Below, one piece after another: positions 33,481-44,740 of a stretch of 64,000 nt of DNA. The position numbers were made by a program, and so were the translations under genes. The first letter of the stretch is position 1. Each line of letters starts with the position of its first letter. The stretch is from Dipteris shenzhenensis (lineage: Eukaryota > Polypodiophyta > Polypodiopsida > Gleicheniales), in assembly GCA_047967505.1 (NCBI GenBank), contig CM106539.1. One strand, written 5' to 3'. Under the pieces are notes generated by a model that saw only the letters and a list, made by a program, of their open reading frames with translations, was not told where the DNA came from and made no database searches.

Positions 33481-34086
33481 AGAAGATGCACCACCATTTC
33501 TCTACTCTTTAGAAATTAGAAGAGCAAACAACTCCTCAAAATTAGGAAATTTTTCACGGACGGCAATGGATGTCCGGATTTATGCATAATCCTTTGCTAG
33601 ACCATTCAAGGTCACAGAAACTAAATCATCATCTTCCACTGGTGACCCAATGGAAGCAAGTGCATCTGCAATTTTCTTCACCTTCATGTGGTAGTCATTG
33701 ATGCTCATATTGTCTCTCTGCACATTGTGTAACTCCTGCTTCATCAGCTGCATTTTCCTGGCTTGCATATTTGTGCTATACATTTTTGCCAAAGTATCCC
33801 ATGCCTCCTTTGGCGTACTTGCATCCTGAATATGCACAATCATAGAATCTGAAATACTGATAGACAGCTAGTACATAACTTTTTTGGCTCTCTCATGCCA
33901 TCCTTTAAATGCCTGCATTTCCTGTTGATTGGGAACATTAGGAAGAACTGGTTCTTCTTCATTTTCTGTAATGAACTCCCAATAGCCTTTTCCCATAAGG
34001 AAATTTGTCATTCTAAACTTCCATGCTTGGAAGTTGTTCTTGTCAAGCTTTTCAGTGACAATCTGTGAAAGAGAACCAGATGCCAT
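33481..34086 (-). pseudogene. copia-A2 gag remnant
   Basis: It begins MASGSLSQIVTEKLDKNNF and retains the complete FLMGKGYWEFITENEEEP segment shortened in A1. VMYWLSIS has TGG changed to TAG near 33868, and the helix KDYAQFR is broken by a stop near 33580. The remaining helices (MIVHIQDASTPKEAWDTLAK, SINDYHMKVKKIADAL) match the other copies. Confidence 0.9.
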
Positions 34087-34595
34087 TACAGAACACTGCA
34101 AAATATTTTGTCACTGCAAAAAACACAGCTTCTGCCTCACAAGGGCAAATCTGTAAAACTGACAAAAGTGGTATTTGACCACACAGTCACTTCCTAGGGA
34201 AAATTATGCATGAACAGGCAATAAGGATGATTCTGTAACTCCCAATATCTCTGCGCACATGCATACAATGCAATTTTCATGACAACTTTTCACCAACCTG
34301 CAGAGCAGTGGTCGCATAGCAAAGATAGGGCCTTTTTCTCAGTGCTTGCGGAGAACTTCTGCCTCCAAAATGGGCCCCGAAATGGCCTCGAATCCAAAAC
34401 GGGCCCCGCAGCATATACTTCCTTCTCGCCACACCGCGAAGGGTGTGTCAATCTCAGACAATGCACTCTTGCACTTTCTGGCTGTGCTACTTGCAGAGAT
34501 TTGCTCCCAAACTGGAAAAAGGAAAGCAACACTGGTCCTCTTACTAGGACACCGCAAACTTGGTTTGCTTTCTTGAGCTTCTTACCACGAGCCAG

Positions 34596-34607
34596 GCTTT
34601 GATACCA
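34596..34607 (-). promoter_or_regulatory. Primer binding site of A2
   Basis: The minus strand reads TGGTATCAAAGC directly after the LTR end CTTCACA, one base from the consensus. Confidence 0.85.
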
Positions 34608-34959
34608 TGTGAAGATAGTGGGAGAGAAGGAAGGAGTCTCACTTACGACTTTCTCACATACACAATGGGGGAATACACACAAAGGTGGAGGTTGAAAACA
34701 GTTTTCCTCTTCTTAGTTGTGAAAGCCAAAAGAACTCTAGTACAAAGAAATAGAAGAGCCCTATATAAGGGTCTCAAACCAAACTCAGCTTACTAAGGTG
34801 GCATACTATCTAAGCCACGAACTAGAGTACATAAGGATAGCTGTCATCCAGCTATTATTCATGGGTGGTATACCAACCACATCTGCAGCTAACAAGTCGG
34901 TGACATAAATGCACAATGGTCACCCTGGCATATCACGAGTGGAGCTCAAATTCTCAATA
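34608..34959 (-). repeat. 5' LTR of copia-A2 (352 bp)
   Basis: It has the same length and content as the A1 LTR. Its outer end has decayed (TATTGAGAATTTGAGC instead of TGTTGAGATATCGAGC). The leader between primer site and gag (34087-34595) has no gene. Confidence 0.9.
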
Positions 34960-34969
34960 GACGATTTCT

Positions 34970-35255
34970 CCACCATGTACTCTACCCTGAACCTTGGATT
35001 CTCCTTCTAATCCTAGAACCTCTTTCTAAACCTTGGAACTCCTTCTACCCCTAGAACCTCCTTCTTAACCTTGGAACTCCTTCTAATCTTGAAACTCCTT
35101 CTAAACCTTGGAACCTCATTCTTACTTTTAAACTCCTCTTAAACCTTGGAACTCCTTCTAACCTTGGAACCTCCTTCTAACCCTGGAACCTCCTTCTAAA
35201 CCTTAGAACCTCCTTCTGAACCCTCGAACCTCCTTCTAAACCTTGGAACCCTGCA
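34970..35255. repeat. ~20-bp minisatellite
   Basis: About a dozen imperfect units of CTTGGAACTCCTTCTAAAC / CTTGGAACCTCCTTCTAAC type lie head to tail between the A2 LTR and the A3 fragment. The array ends exactly where A3 pol sequence starts. Confidence 0.92.
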
Positions 35256-37388
35256 TTTGCTTCCAAGGCATCCATTTCTTCATCCATGGCTTTCTCCCAT
35301 TTTTCTTTTCCCATGGCTTGCTCAAAAGAAGTGGTTTTGGGTTCCTGTATCACTTTGACCATATAGGCATAGTGAATGGCTGTAAATCCATCATATTTCA
35401 GCCTATGCATAGGATACCTAGCTCTAGTAGACCTGCACAAAATAGGCTCACTTCCAGGTGCTCTCCAAACATCCCTGGTCTTCCTTATTCCAATTGTAAC
35501 AATAGAACAAATACCCAACTCATCATTAATGCTCTGTTCTGAGCCACTGGATTCACCATCCACATAAGAGTGACCTGCATTCACATCATACATGGGCTGA
35601 TCTACCTTCTCTTTTCCTTTTCATGAGACCTGCATACCACTATCGGCATTGCTTTGAGGAGATTCTCCTGATGTCAATCTGCCTATCCATGGCGAAGTAT
35701 GTGAACCATTACTAAAGGACACTGTAGGTCCACTAATATTTTGTGATTGCTGCTGTGAATTCTATGCAGCATTACCATTTTGTGCATCTACATCATCAAT
35801 CACATTTACTGGTTTATACCAGCTGCTCATCTCATCAAAAACAACATCTCTGCTCACTGTAAACTTATGAGTAGAAGGGTTATACCATCTATACCCTTGT
35901 CGCTGCAGAGAATAACCAATAAAGATGCACTTCTCAGCTTTTGGATCCAACTTGGACCTCAACTCATCTGGCACATGAACATAGGCAATGCAACAAAAAA
36001 TTCTCAAATGAGAAATATCTGGTTTCCTACCAGTATACATCTCCTCTGGCGTCATGCCATGTATTGCTGCAGTGGGAGTCCTTCTCATTATGTAAACTAC
36101 TGTAGCAACTGCTTCAGCCCAATAATAATCTGGTAGGTATTTTGAGGGTATTTTTCATTTAGCATGGCTCGAGATACCTCTCCAATATGCGTGTTTTTCC
36201 TTTCTGCAAGTCCATTTTGCTGTGGGGTGTGACTACATGAATATTGCTTCTTTATGCCATGCTCCTGCAAAAACCTTGTAAACTCATTTGAGAGGTACTC
36301 TCCCCTCCCATCTGACCTTAGGCATTTTATTTACAGGCCTATTTCTTTTTCAACCATAGCTTTAAAAGCTTTGAAATGCCCAAACATTCACTTTTCTTTT
36401 TCATAAAATACACCCAAACTTTTCTGCTGTAGTCATCAATAAAAGCGATAAAATAATGACAGCCTCCAATAGATGCAGCTTTAGTAGTCCACACATCTGA
36501 GTGGATTAATTCCAATGGCTTCTTACTCTCTTGAACATGTCTAGGAAATGGTTTCCTTGCCTGTTTTCCAAATTGACAGGCTTCACATACCTTATGCATT
36601 TTTGCAACCTTGAATTTAGGCAATCCTGCAACAATATTTTGGGCCTGCATTGATTTAAGTCACTGTACATTAAGATGACCAATGCGTTTATGCCAGATAT
36701 CAATATCTGCAACTACACCGGTCCCATGTGCAAACATTGTTGCACTCAATTGAGGCATGTCTGCATCCAATGTAAACATCCTGCCCTTCTTCTTTCCTTT
36801 TGCTATCAAGTGACCGTTATTTTTCATATCCTCAACAAAGCATCCATGAGGATTAAATTTGACCTGCAAGCCCTGCTCAACCATTTGACCAACAAAAACC
36901 AGGTTCTTGGTGATGTTCGGACATGAAATACATCAGACAGGTATTTATTTTTCCCATCTTGCATAGACAAGGGAATTTTACCAATCTGCACAATAGGATG
37001 TGCAGTATCATCATTAGTCTCCACAAATCTTGGTCTTTCCATTTTCCTTGCATCTTGCATCCATTCTGCATGACCTATCATGTGGTTTGATGCACCTGAG
37101 TCAACATACCACACATCATTGCTTTCTTCTGCACTTGTCACAGAATTGGTCATGTGCTGCACCATAAATAGATGCTCATTTGTGTCATCACCCTGTCTAC
37201 TAGAAGATGCATGATTCCCTTACTGCAATTTTCCATTCATGATGTCATTTTGGCTTTTATAGTAGTCTTTAGCCATATGACCCATTTTACCACAATAGTA
37301 GCATTCAACATTGATGTTTGCATTTTGGCCTCTCTGCCATCCACCACGACCTCTTTGGATCCCCTTGCCTCTAGAGTTACCACGTCCT
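35256..37388 (-). mobile_element. Ty1/copia A3, internal fragment without LTRs
   Basis: It covers the Gly/Arg-rich end of gag, protease, integrase and the start of RT. It is truncated on both sides: at the right in the gag RGRG region (GGRGNSRGKG) and at the left inside EANA of RT. The zinc knuckle is C/Y-rich (VECYYCGKMGHMAKDYY, last Cys lost). The protease WYVDSGASNHM is intact. Integrase stops at 36660 (CGA to TGA after HLNVQ) and RT spacers carry further breaks. QNGLAERK survives near 36200. Confidence 0.9.
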
Positions 37389-37710
37389 CCAAGTAAGATT
37401 TTAAAAAATCAAATTAGAAAAAATGGCGTGACATGTTATGAAAACTAGAGTACATTTCAAAAAGAGCACATCACATTTGTACAAGAAGTAGATCATATTA
37501 CTCAAAGCCATATGGTGTCAAAAAACACCTTAATAAAGTCTCTGACCTCGATGCAGAGGCTGACAATTTCTTTAATCACAAAAATAATAACAATCAAGGC
37601 AAGCGCCCCTTGGACACATTTGTACAAGAAGTAGATCATATTACTCAAAGCCATATGGTGTCAAAAAACACCTTAATACAGTCTCTCTTATCTTCTTAAT
37701 CACCCTAAGT

Positions 37711-38163
37711 CTAGAAGATCTCATCATTGGTTTCTCTTATCTTCTCAACAACCCAATCTTTCACTGCCTCCACAGCTGTATCCTCAACATAATTACATGC
37801 GAAGAAGAAATTTAAGCAATCACAAATTGTTTCTTTATAATTTCTCTGAGAGGCTCTTATTGTTCTCTCAGCATCCACATCAAATCGCCCATGATGAGAG
37901 CTGCGATAACGCAGGTTACTTAAGAAGTCTAAGAGATCTTGTCGTGCTTTTATCATACGTCTTAAAAGTCTTTCACTCTTTGCTATCTTGAGAGTCTCCT
38001 CCCTCTCTACGTGCCTTTGTGCAGCAAATTCCTCTCTCTCCATGTGTGTCAAAGGAGAACCTTGTCGAATTTCGGCCTCTCTCTGTGCTCCTTGGTCAGC
38101 AATCCATTCTTTGAGATTGTTAATTCCGAACTCCACGTCTTCGACAATGCCAAGGACATCCAT
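37711..38163 (-). CDS. Hypothetical helical protein, 150 aa
   Basis: This is a single open frame from MDVLGIVEDVEFGINNLKEW to KIRETNDEIF. I recognise no domain. The protein is charged and mostly helical by composition, with a coiled-coil-like middle (HMEREEFAAQRHVEREETL, IAKSERLLRRMIKARQDLL), a CDCLNFFFACNYVED segment and no signal peptide or membrane span. The ATG lies 40-50 bp downstream of the conserved upstream repeats. Upstream and downstream flanks are shared with the two-exon gene at 52590-53046 while the coding sequences look unrelated. It could be a real lineage-specific gene or a sequence carried by a mobile unit. Confidence 0.55.
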   Translation of the reverse strand: MDVLGIVEDVEFGINNLKEWIADQGAQREAEIRQGSPLTHMEREEFAAQRHVEREETLKIAKSERLLRRMIKARQDLLDFLSNLRYRSSHHGRFDVDAERTIRASQRNYKETICDCLNFFFACNYVEDTAVEAVKDWVVEKIRETNDEIF

Positions 38164-38204
38164 GGGTGGGGAGATGATAAAGAAAGGGAGATGGACTACG
38201 ATGC

Positions 38205-38620
38205 AAGAAAGAAGAGAGTGTCTGTGGAAGGACTAGGATGGAAGAATACAAGTTAATGAGAAGCACTAGGATGGATGAAAGAAGAGAGTGTTTGTGGAAG
38301 AACTAGGATAGAAGAATACAAGTTATCAGGATGGATGAAAGAAGAGAGTGTTTGTGGAAGGACTAGGACAGAAGAATACAAGTTACTAAGAAGGACTAGG
38401 ATGTAAGAAATAAGAGAGTGTTTGTGAAAGGACTAGGATGGAAGAATACAAGTGCACTAAGGCACGATGTGTTCACTATGATAAGGATAAGGGTTGGAAT
38501 AAAGTGAGAGGCACGATGTGTTCACTATGATAAGGATAAGGGTTGGAATAAAGTGAGTGGAGATTGAATGCTCTACTTTAAGTGAGTGGAGATGATAAGG
38601 ATAAGGGTTGGAATAAAGTG
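38205..38620. repeat. Two minisatellites upstream of the 150-aa ORF
   Basis: At 38205-38460 a 59-71 bp unit containing GAGAGTGTTTGTGGAAGGAC occurs four times. At 38461-38620 a 50-bp unit containing GCACGATGTGTTCACTATG and AAGGATAAGGGTTGGAATAA occurs two full times plus a partial copy. The related locus at 52320-52450 has essentially one copy of each. Confidence 0.88.
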
Positions 38621-38675
38621 AGAGAAGCATTGGGAATGCTCTATTTTAAGTGAGTGGAGACTGTCCAACTGAATA

Positions 38676-39342
38676 AAATTCTCATCACACAAGGATTTAT
38701 TTTTAAATAATCACATCATCACACATTCATATCATAAAATTGTGTGCATGAAGAAATATATTACAAATATTACATCATCACACAAGGATTTATTTCCAAA
38801 TAATCACATCATCACACATTCATATCATAAAATTGTGTGCATGAAGAAATATATTACAAATATTACATCATCACATATTCATATCAAAAATTCTCATCAC
38901 ACAAGGATTTATTTCCAAATAATCACATCATCACACATTCATATCATAAAATTGTGTGCATGAAGAAATATATTACAAATATTACATCATCACATATTCA
39001 TATCAAAATTCTCATCACACAAGGATTTATTTCCAAATAATCACATCATCACACATTCATATCATAAAATTGTGTGCATGAAGAAATATATTACAAATAT
39101 TACATCATCACATATTCATATCAAAATTCTCATCACACAAGGATTTATTTCCAAATAATCACATCATCACACATTCATATCATAAAATTGTGTGCATGAA
39201 GAAATATATTACAAATATTACATCATCACATATTCATATCAAAATTCTCATCACACAAGGATTTATTTCCAAATAATCACATCATCACACATTCATATCA
39301 TAAAATTGTGTGCATGAAGAAATATATTACAAATATTACATC
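38676..39342. repeat. 118-bp tandem repeat, ~5.5 units
   Basis: The marker AAGGATTTATTT occurs at 38691, 38784, 38903, 39021, 39139 and 39257. The spacing is 118-119 bp except the first interval (93 bp), which lacks 25 bp. Later units are almost identical. One unit, in reverse orientation, is present at 52100-52210. Confidence 0.95.
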
Positions 39343-42300
39343 GAAAATGGAAAGACCAGGATTTGTGGAGACTGGTGATGATACTACACATCCTATTGTG
39401 CAGATTGGTAAAATTTCTTTGTCTATGCATGATGGGAAAAAGAAATACCTGTCTAATGTATTTCATGTCCCGAATATATCACCAAGAACCTGGTTTTTTT
39501 TGGTCAAATGGTTGAGTAGGGCTTGCAGGTCAGATTTAATCCTCATGGATACTTTGTTGAGGATATGTCACTTGATAGCAAAAGGAAAGAAGAAGGGCAG
39601 GATGTTTACGTTAGATGCAGACATGCCTGAATTGAGTGCAGCAATGTTTGCACATGGGACCGGTGTAGTTGTAGATATTGATATCTGGCATAAACGCATT
39701 GGTCATGTTAATGTACAGTGACTTAAATCAATGCAAGCCCAAAATATTGTTGCAGGATCACCTAAATTCAAGGTTGCAGAAATGCATAAGGTATGCGAAG
39801 CCTGTCAATTTGGAAAACAGGCAAGGAAACCATTTCCTAGGCATGTTCAAGAGAGTAAGAAGCCATTGGAATTAATCCACTCTGATGTGTGGACTACTAA
39901 AGCTACATCTATTGGAGGCTGTCATTATTTTGTCACTTTTATTGATGACTACAGCAAAAAAGTTTGGGTGTATTTTATGAAAAAGAAAAGTGGTGTTTGG
40001 GCACTTCAAAGCTTTTAAAGGAATTGTTGAAAAAGAAACAGGCTTGCAAATAAAATGCCTAAGGTCAGATGGAGGGGGAGAGTACCTCTCAAATGAGTTT
40101 GCAAGGCTCCTACAGGAGCATGGCATAAAGCAGCAATATTCATGCAGTCATACCCCACAGCAAAATGGACTTGCAGAAAGGAAAAACAGGCATATTGGAG
40201 AGGTATCTCGGGCCATGCTAAATGAAAAAGACCTTCCAGATTATTATTGGGCTGAAGCAGTTGCTACAGCAGTTTACATAATGAACAAGACTCCCACTGC
40301 AGCAATACATGGCATGACGCCAGAGGAGATGTATACTGGTAGGAAACCAGATATTTCTCATTTGAAAATTTTTGGTTGCATTTCCTATGTTCATGTGCCA
40401 GATGAGTTGAGGTCCAAGTTGGATCCAAAAGCTGAGAAGTGCATTTTTATTGGTTATTGTCTGCAGCAGAAAGGGTATAGATGCTATAACCCTTCTACTC
40501 GTAAGTTTACACTGAGTAGAGATGTTGTTTTTGATGAGATGAGTAGCTGGTATAAACCAGTAAATGTGATGATTGATGTAGATGCACAAAATGGTAATGC
40601 TGCACAGAATTCACAGTAGCAATCACAAAATATTAGTGGACCTGCAGTGTCCTCTAGCAGTGGTTCGCATACTTTGCCATGGACAGGCAGATTGAGATCA
40701 GGAGAATCTCCGCAAAGCAATGCAGATAGTGGTATGCCGGTATCACAAAAAGGAAAAGAGAAGGTAGATTAGACCATGTTTGATGTGAATGTAGGTCACT
40801 CTTATGTGGATGGTGAATCCAGTGGCTCAGAATAGAGCATTGATGATGAGTTGGGTATTCCTTCTATTGTTACACCTGGAGTAAGGAAGACCAAGGATGT
40901 TTTGAGAGCACCTAGAAGTGAGCCTATTTTGTGTAGGTCTACCAGAGCTAGATATCCTGTGGATAGGCTGAAATATGATGGATTTACAGCCATTCACTAT
41001 GCCTATATGGTCAAAGTGATACAGGAACCAGAACCCACGTCTTTTGAGCAAGCCATGGGAAAAGAAAAATGGGAGAAAGCCATGGATGAAGAAATGGATG
41101 CCTTGGAAGCAAATGCTACATGGGAATTGGTGCCTTTGCCTAAAGATAAGAATGCAATTGGTTGTAAGTGGGTTTATGAGGTGAAGCACAATGCAGATGG
41201 TTCTGTGGATAGATACAAGGCAAGATTAGATGTCAAGGGGTATGCACAGACATATGGCATTGATTATGAAGAAACATTCAGTCTGATTACAAGGATGGAA
41301 ACTGTAAGAGCTGTCATTGCTATGGCTGCATCAAAGGGATGGTCTTTACATCAGATGGATGTAAAGAATTCTTTCTTGCATGGTGATTTGCAAGAGGAGG
41401 TCTTTATGGAGCAGCCACCAGGTTATGTTCATGCTGTTCTCATCCTGAGTTTGTTTGCAGGTTGAAGAAAGCCTTGTATGGCTTGAAGTAGGCACCTAGA
41501 GCATGGTCTGACAAGATAGGATAGTATCTTGTCACTATTGGCTTTTAGATTTCCAAGGCAGATTTCTCACTTTATGTGAGAAAAACAGAGAAAGGTATTA
41601 TGCTGCTTGTCATTTATGTTGATGATTTGATCATCGCAGGTGATAGTGATGAAGATATTCTTCATGTGAAAATGCTATTGAAGCAGAATTTTGAGATGAA
41701 GGATTTGGGAGAGCTGCATTATTTCTTGGGCATTGAGGTGATTAGATCACCAAGTGGGATACGGCTCTTGCAGAGGTAGTATGGATTGGACATGCTGTCC
41801 AAATATGGGATGACAAGGTGTAAGCCTATTTCAGTTCCTTTGGAGCAGAATGTGAAGCTGAGCGCAAATGCAGGTGAGCTTCTGGAAGACCCTACTATGT
41901 ACAGACGCATAGTAGGAAGTTTGATTTATATGACTATTACCAGGCCAGATTTGAGCTATGCCTGCTGGATTGGTAAGTCAGTTTATGCAGGCTCCAAGGA
42001 AACTGCATTGGATGCGGCTAGACGCATACTCAGGTATGTGAAGTCCACATTGCAGGATGGACTATTTTATGAGTCTGGGGTTCAGATACTGTTTCATGGA
42101 TACACTGATGCTGATTGGGTTGGTAGTAGTTCTGATAGACGATCTACTAGTGGATATGTGTTCTCTTTTGGGAGTGCTGCAGTCACTTGGAGCAGCAAGA
42201 AACAGCCTGCAGTTACCTTGTCGAGCACAGAGGCTGAGTATAGGGGTGCAGCAATGGCTGCATGTGAGGTAGCTTGGTTGCATAAGCTACTCTATGATAT

Positions 42301-42616
42301 GCATCAGTCTACAGATGGGCCAGTTGTCATTTATTGTGACAACATGAGCAGTATACACTTGGCAAATAACCCAGTCTATCATGCTAGAACAAAGCACATT
42401 GAGGTGCATTATCACTATGTGCGGGAGAAGGTTTTACTAGGTCTTATTGATTTAGTTTATGTCAGCATAGAGGATCAAGTAGCTGACATATTCATGAAGG
42501 CCTTGGGTGCAGAGAAGTTACGCAAGTTCAGAGACCTGCTTGGTGTGCAGGAATTGGGATTGGGCTCGAGGGGGAGTGTTGAGATATCAAGCTCCACTCG
42601 TGATATGCTAGGGTAA
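39343..42616 (+). pseudogene. copia-A4 pol remnant: PR end, integrase, RT, RNase H
   Basis: Pieces in order: MERPGFVETGDDTTHPIVQ; integrase HKRIGHVNVQ ended by TGA at 39719; HSDVW, SDGGGEY and [11 protein letters not shown] with all three acidic residues present; YIMNKTPTAA; GYCLQQKGYRC. RT has EKWEKAMDEEMDALEANATW, MDVKNSFLHG and YVDDLIIAG. RNase H has GYTDADWVG, SSTEAEYRGAA, CDN and VADIFMKALG. At least six stops are TAG where relatives read CAG (40617, 40833, 41489, 41522, 41546, 41777), and frameshifts occur near 39995 and 41440. The final reading (RGSVEISSSTRDMLG) runs into the LTR, as in B1. Confidence 0.92.
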
Positions 42617-42928
42617 CTGTTGTGCATTTATGTCACCGACTTGTTAGCTGTAGATGCGGTTGGTACACTACCCATGAATAATAGCTAGATGACAGCTATC
42701 CTTATCTACTCTAGTTTGTGGCTCAGTTAGTATGCCACCTTAGTCAGTTGAGTTTGGTTTGAGACCCACATATAGGATTCTTCTATTTCTTTGTACAAGA
42801 GTTCTTTTGGCTTTCACAACTAAGAAGAGGAAAACTGTTTTCAGCCTCCACCTTTGTGTGTATTCCCCCATTGTGTATGTGAGAAAGCCGCAAGTGAGAC
42901 TCCTTCCCTCTCTCCCACTATCTTTACA
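42577..42928 (+). repeat. 3' LTR of copia-A4 (352 bp)
   Basis: It runs from TGTTGAGATATCAAGCTCC to CACTATCTTTACA and is preceded by GAGGGGGAG. It has the same length as the A1 and A2 LTRs. The satellite array begins at the next base. Confidence 0.95.
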
Positions 42929-44740
42929 CGATTATGCTTTGCAATGTCGATCTAGCATAAAACACCGTTTTTGCCTTAGTGTCATGCACAACCATAAAAA
43001 AACACGGTCCTAGGTGTGTTATCCGATCAAGTACTTATGGGATGGGTGTGCCACTTTGCATGTAATTCAAATCCACCTAGTTGAAGGTGTGTACAAAGTA
43101 TTGTGCCCATCGGATATGCTTTGCATTGTCGATCAAGCATAAAACACCGTTTTTGCCTTAGTGTAATGCACAACCATAAAAAAACACGGTCCTAGGTGTG
43201 TTATTCAAACAAGAACTTATCGGATGGGGGCTCCACTTTGCAACCAAGTCAAGTTAAACTAGGTTGAGGTGCATGAAAAGTATTGTGACCATTGGATATG
43301 CTTTGCATGGTCGATCATGCATTATATACCGTTTTCCCCCTAGTGATACGCACATCCGTAAAAAAACACGCCCTTAGGAGTGTTATCCAACCAAGTACTT
43401 ATCCGATGGGTATGCCTTTTTTCAAACAAGTCAATAACACCTAGGTTGAGGTGCAAGTAAAGTATTGTGCTGATCGGATATGCATTGCATGGTTGATTGA
43501 ACATTAAATACCGTTTTTGCCTTAGTGTCAATCACATTTGTAAAAAAACGTGGTCCTAGGTGTGTTATCAGATCAAGTACTTATCTAACCGACATGCCAC
43601 TTTTCATGCAACTCAATAACACCTAGGTTGAGGTGGGTGCAAAGTATTGTACCCATCGGATGTACTTTGCATGGCATATCACGTATTAAACTCCGTTTGT
43701 GCCTCAATGTCATGCACAACCATAAAAAAACACGCTTTTAGGTGTGTTATCCAACCAACTGCTTATCAGATGGGTGCACCACTTTGCATGCAATGCAATA
43801 CCACAATTGTTAAGTCTCATGCAAAGTATGGTGCCCATTGGATATGCTTTGCATTGCCGATCAAGCATTAAACACCGTTTTGGCCTTAGTGTCATGCACA
43901 ACCATTAAAAAAATGGTCCTAGATGTGTTATTTAACTAAGTACTTATGGGATGGGCACGCCACTTTGCATGTAAGTCAATAATACCTAGGTTGAGATGTG
44001 TGCAAAGTATTGTGATCGCTGCATTGTCGATCAAGCATAAAACAACGTTTTTGCCTTAGTGTCATGGACAACCAATAAAAAACATGGTCCTAGGTGTGAT
44101 ATTTAAAAAAGTACTTGTCAGATGGGGGAGCCACTTTGCAAGAAAGTCAATTTTAACTAGATTGATGTGCGTGCACAGTATTGTGTCTATCAGTTATGCT
44201 TTGCATGGGGGATCACACATTATACACCGTTTCCCCCCTAGTGTATAAGCACATCCGTTAAAGAACATGCTCTTAGGTGTATTATCATACCAAGTACTTA
44301 TTGAATGGGTGTTCCACTTTGCATGGAACACCATACCACTGCTTTTGAGGCATGTGCAAAGTATTGTGCCCATCGGATATGCTTTGCATGGTAGATTGAG
44401 TATTAAATACTGTTTTTGCCTTGGTGTCATGTAGAACCGTCAAAAAACACGATCCTAGGTGTATTTTTCAAACAAGTACTTATCGGACGGGGATGCCACT
44501 TTGCACACAAGTCAATAGTACCTAGGTTGAGGAATGTGCAAAGTCTTGTGTCCATTGGATATGCTTTGCATAGTAGATCGCACATTATACACCATTTTGT
44601 TCCTAGTGTTATGCACAATCATCATAAAATACATTTGCAGGTGTGTTATTTGAACAAGTACTTATGGGATGGGCGCACCACTTTGTATGCAAGTCAATAC
44701 AACCTAGGTTGAGGCGTGTACAAAGTTTTGTGCCCATCGG
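42929..44740 (+). repeat. Satellite array, period ~180 bp, ~10 monomers
   Basis: Monomers are marked by a GATATGCTTTGCATGGTCGATC-like box. Its TTTGCAT-type core recurs near 42940, 43120, 43297, 43485, 43663, 43844, 44018, 44198, 44381 and 44560. Other conserved blocks are CCGTTTTTGCCTTAGTGTC, ATAAAAAAACACGGTCCTAG, AAGTACTTAT, GCCACTTTGCA and ACCTAGGTTGAGG. Neighbouring monomers differ by substitutions and small indels, so the array is not freshly homogenised. Short frames in it are not genes. Confidence 0.93.

Larger units (their letters stand above)
30632..34959 (-). mobile_element. Ty1/copia element A2 (3' end missing)
   Basis: The 5' LTR (34608-34959), primer site and coding region run leftward and end abruptly at about 30632 in RT, at the KMLLKQKFEMKDLG segment. 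RNase H and the 3' LTR are absent. The 30546-30631 stretch beyond the break is unique sequence. Confidence 0.92.
37389..39342 (-). other. Gene-bearing unit whose ends match 52085-53480 in inverted orientation
   Basis: Read on the minus strand it has tandem-repeat upstream DNA, a small ORF (37711-38163) and a 3' flank with AACACCATATGGCTTTGAG and TGTACTCTAGTTTT. All upstream and downstream blocks recur in the same order around the gene at 52590-53046. The 3' flank block is itself duplicated here (37479-37545 and 37614-37682). The unit ends precisely at the truncated edges of A3 and A4. Confidence 0.75.
39343..42928 (+). mobile_element. Ty1/copia element A4 (5' end missing) with 3' LTR
   Basis: It starts abruptly inside the protease region after the 118-bp repeats and continues through integrase, RT and RNase H to a polypurine tract (42568-42576) and a full 3' LTR. 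LTR, leader and gag are absent. It is the only A copy in the window with a complete RNase H end. Confidence 0.93.

Noticed and set aside
38676-39342. Possible CRISPR-like array
   Set aside because: Repeats are 118 bp, contiguous and without unique spacers, in a plant nuclear context. It is a tandem repeat.
42940-44720. Short ORFs in the satellite array (63-98 codons)
   Set aside because: They repeat with the monomer period and decay with it. No coding signal beyond that.
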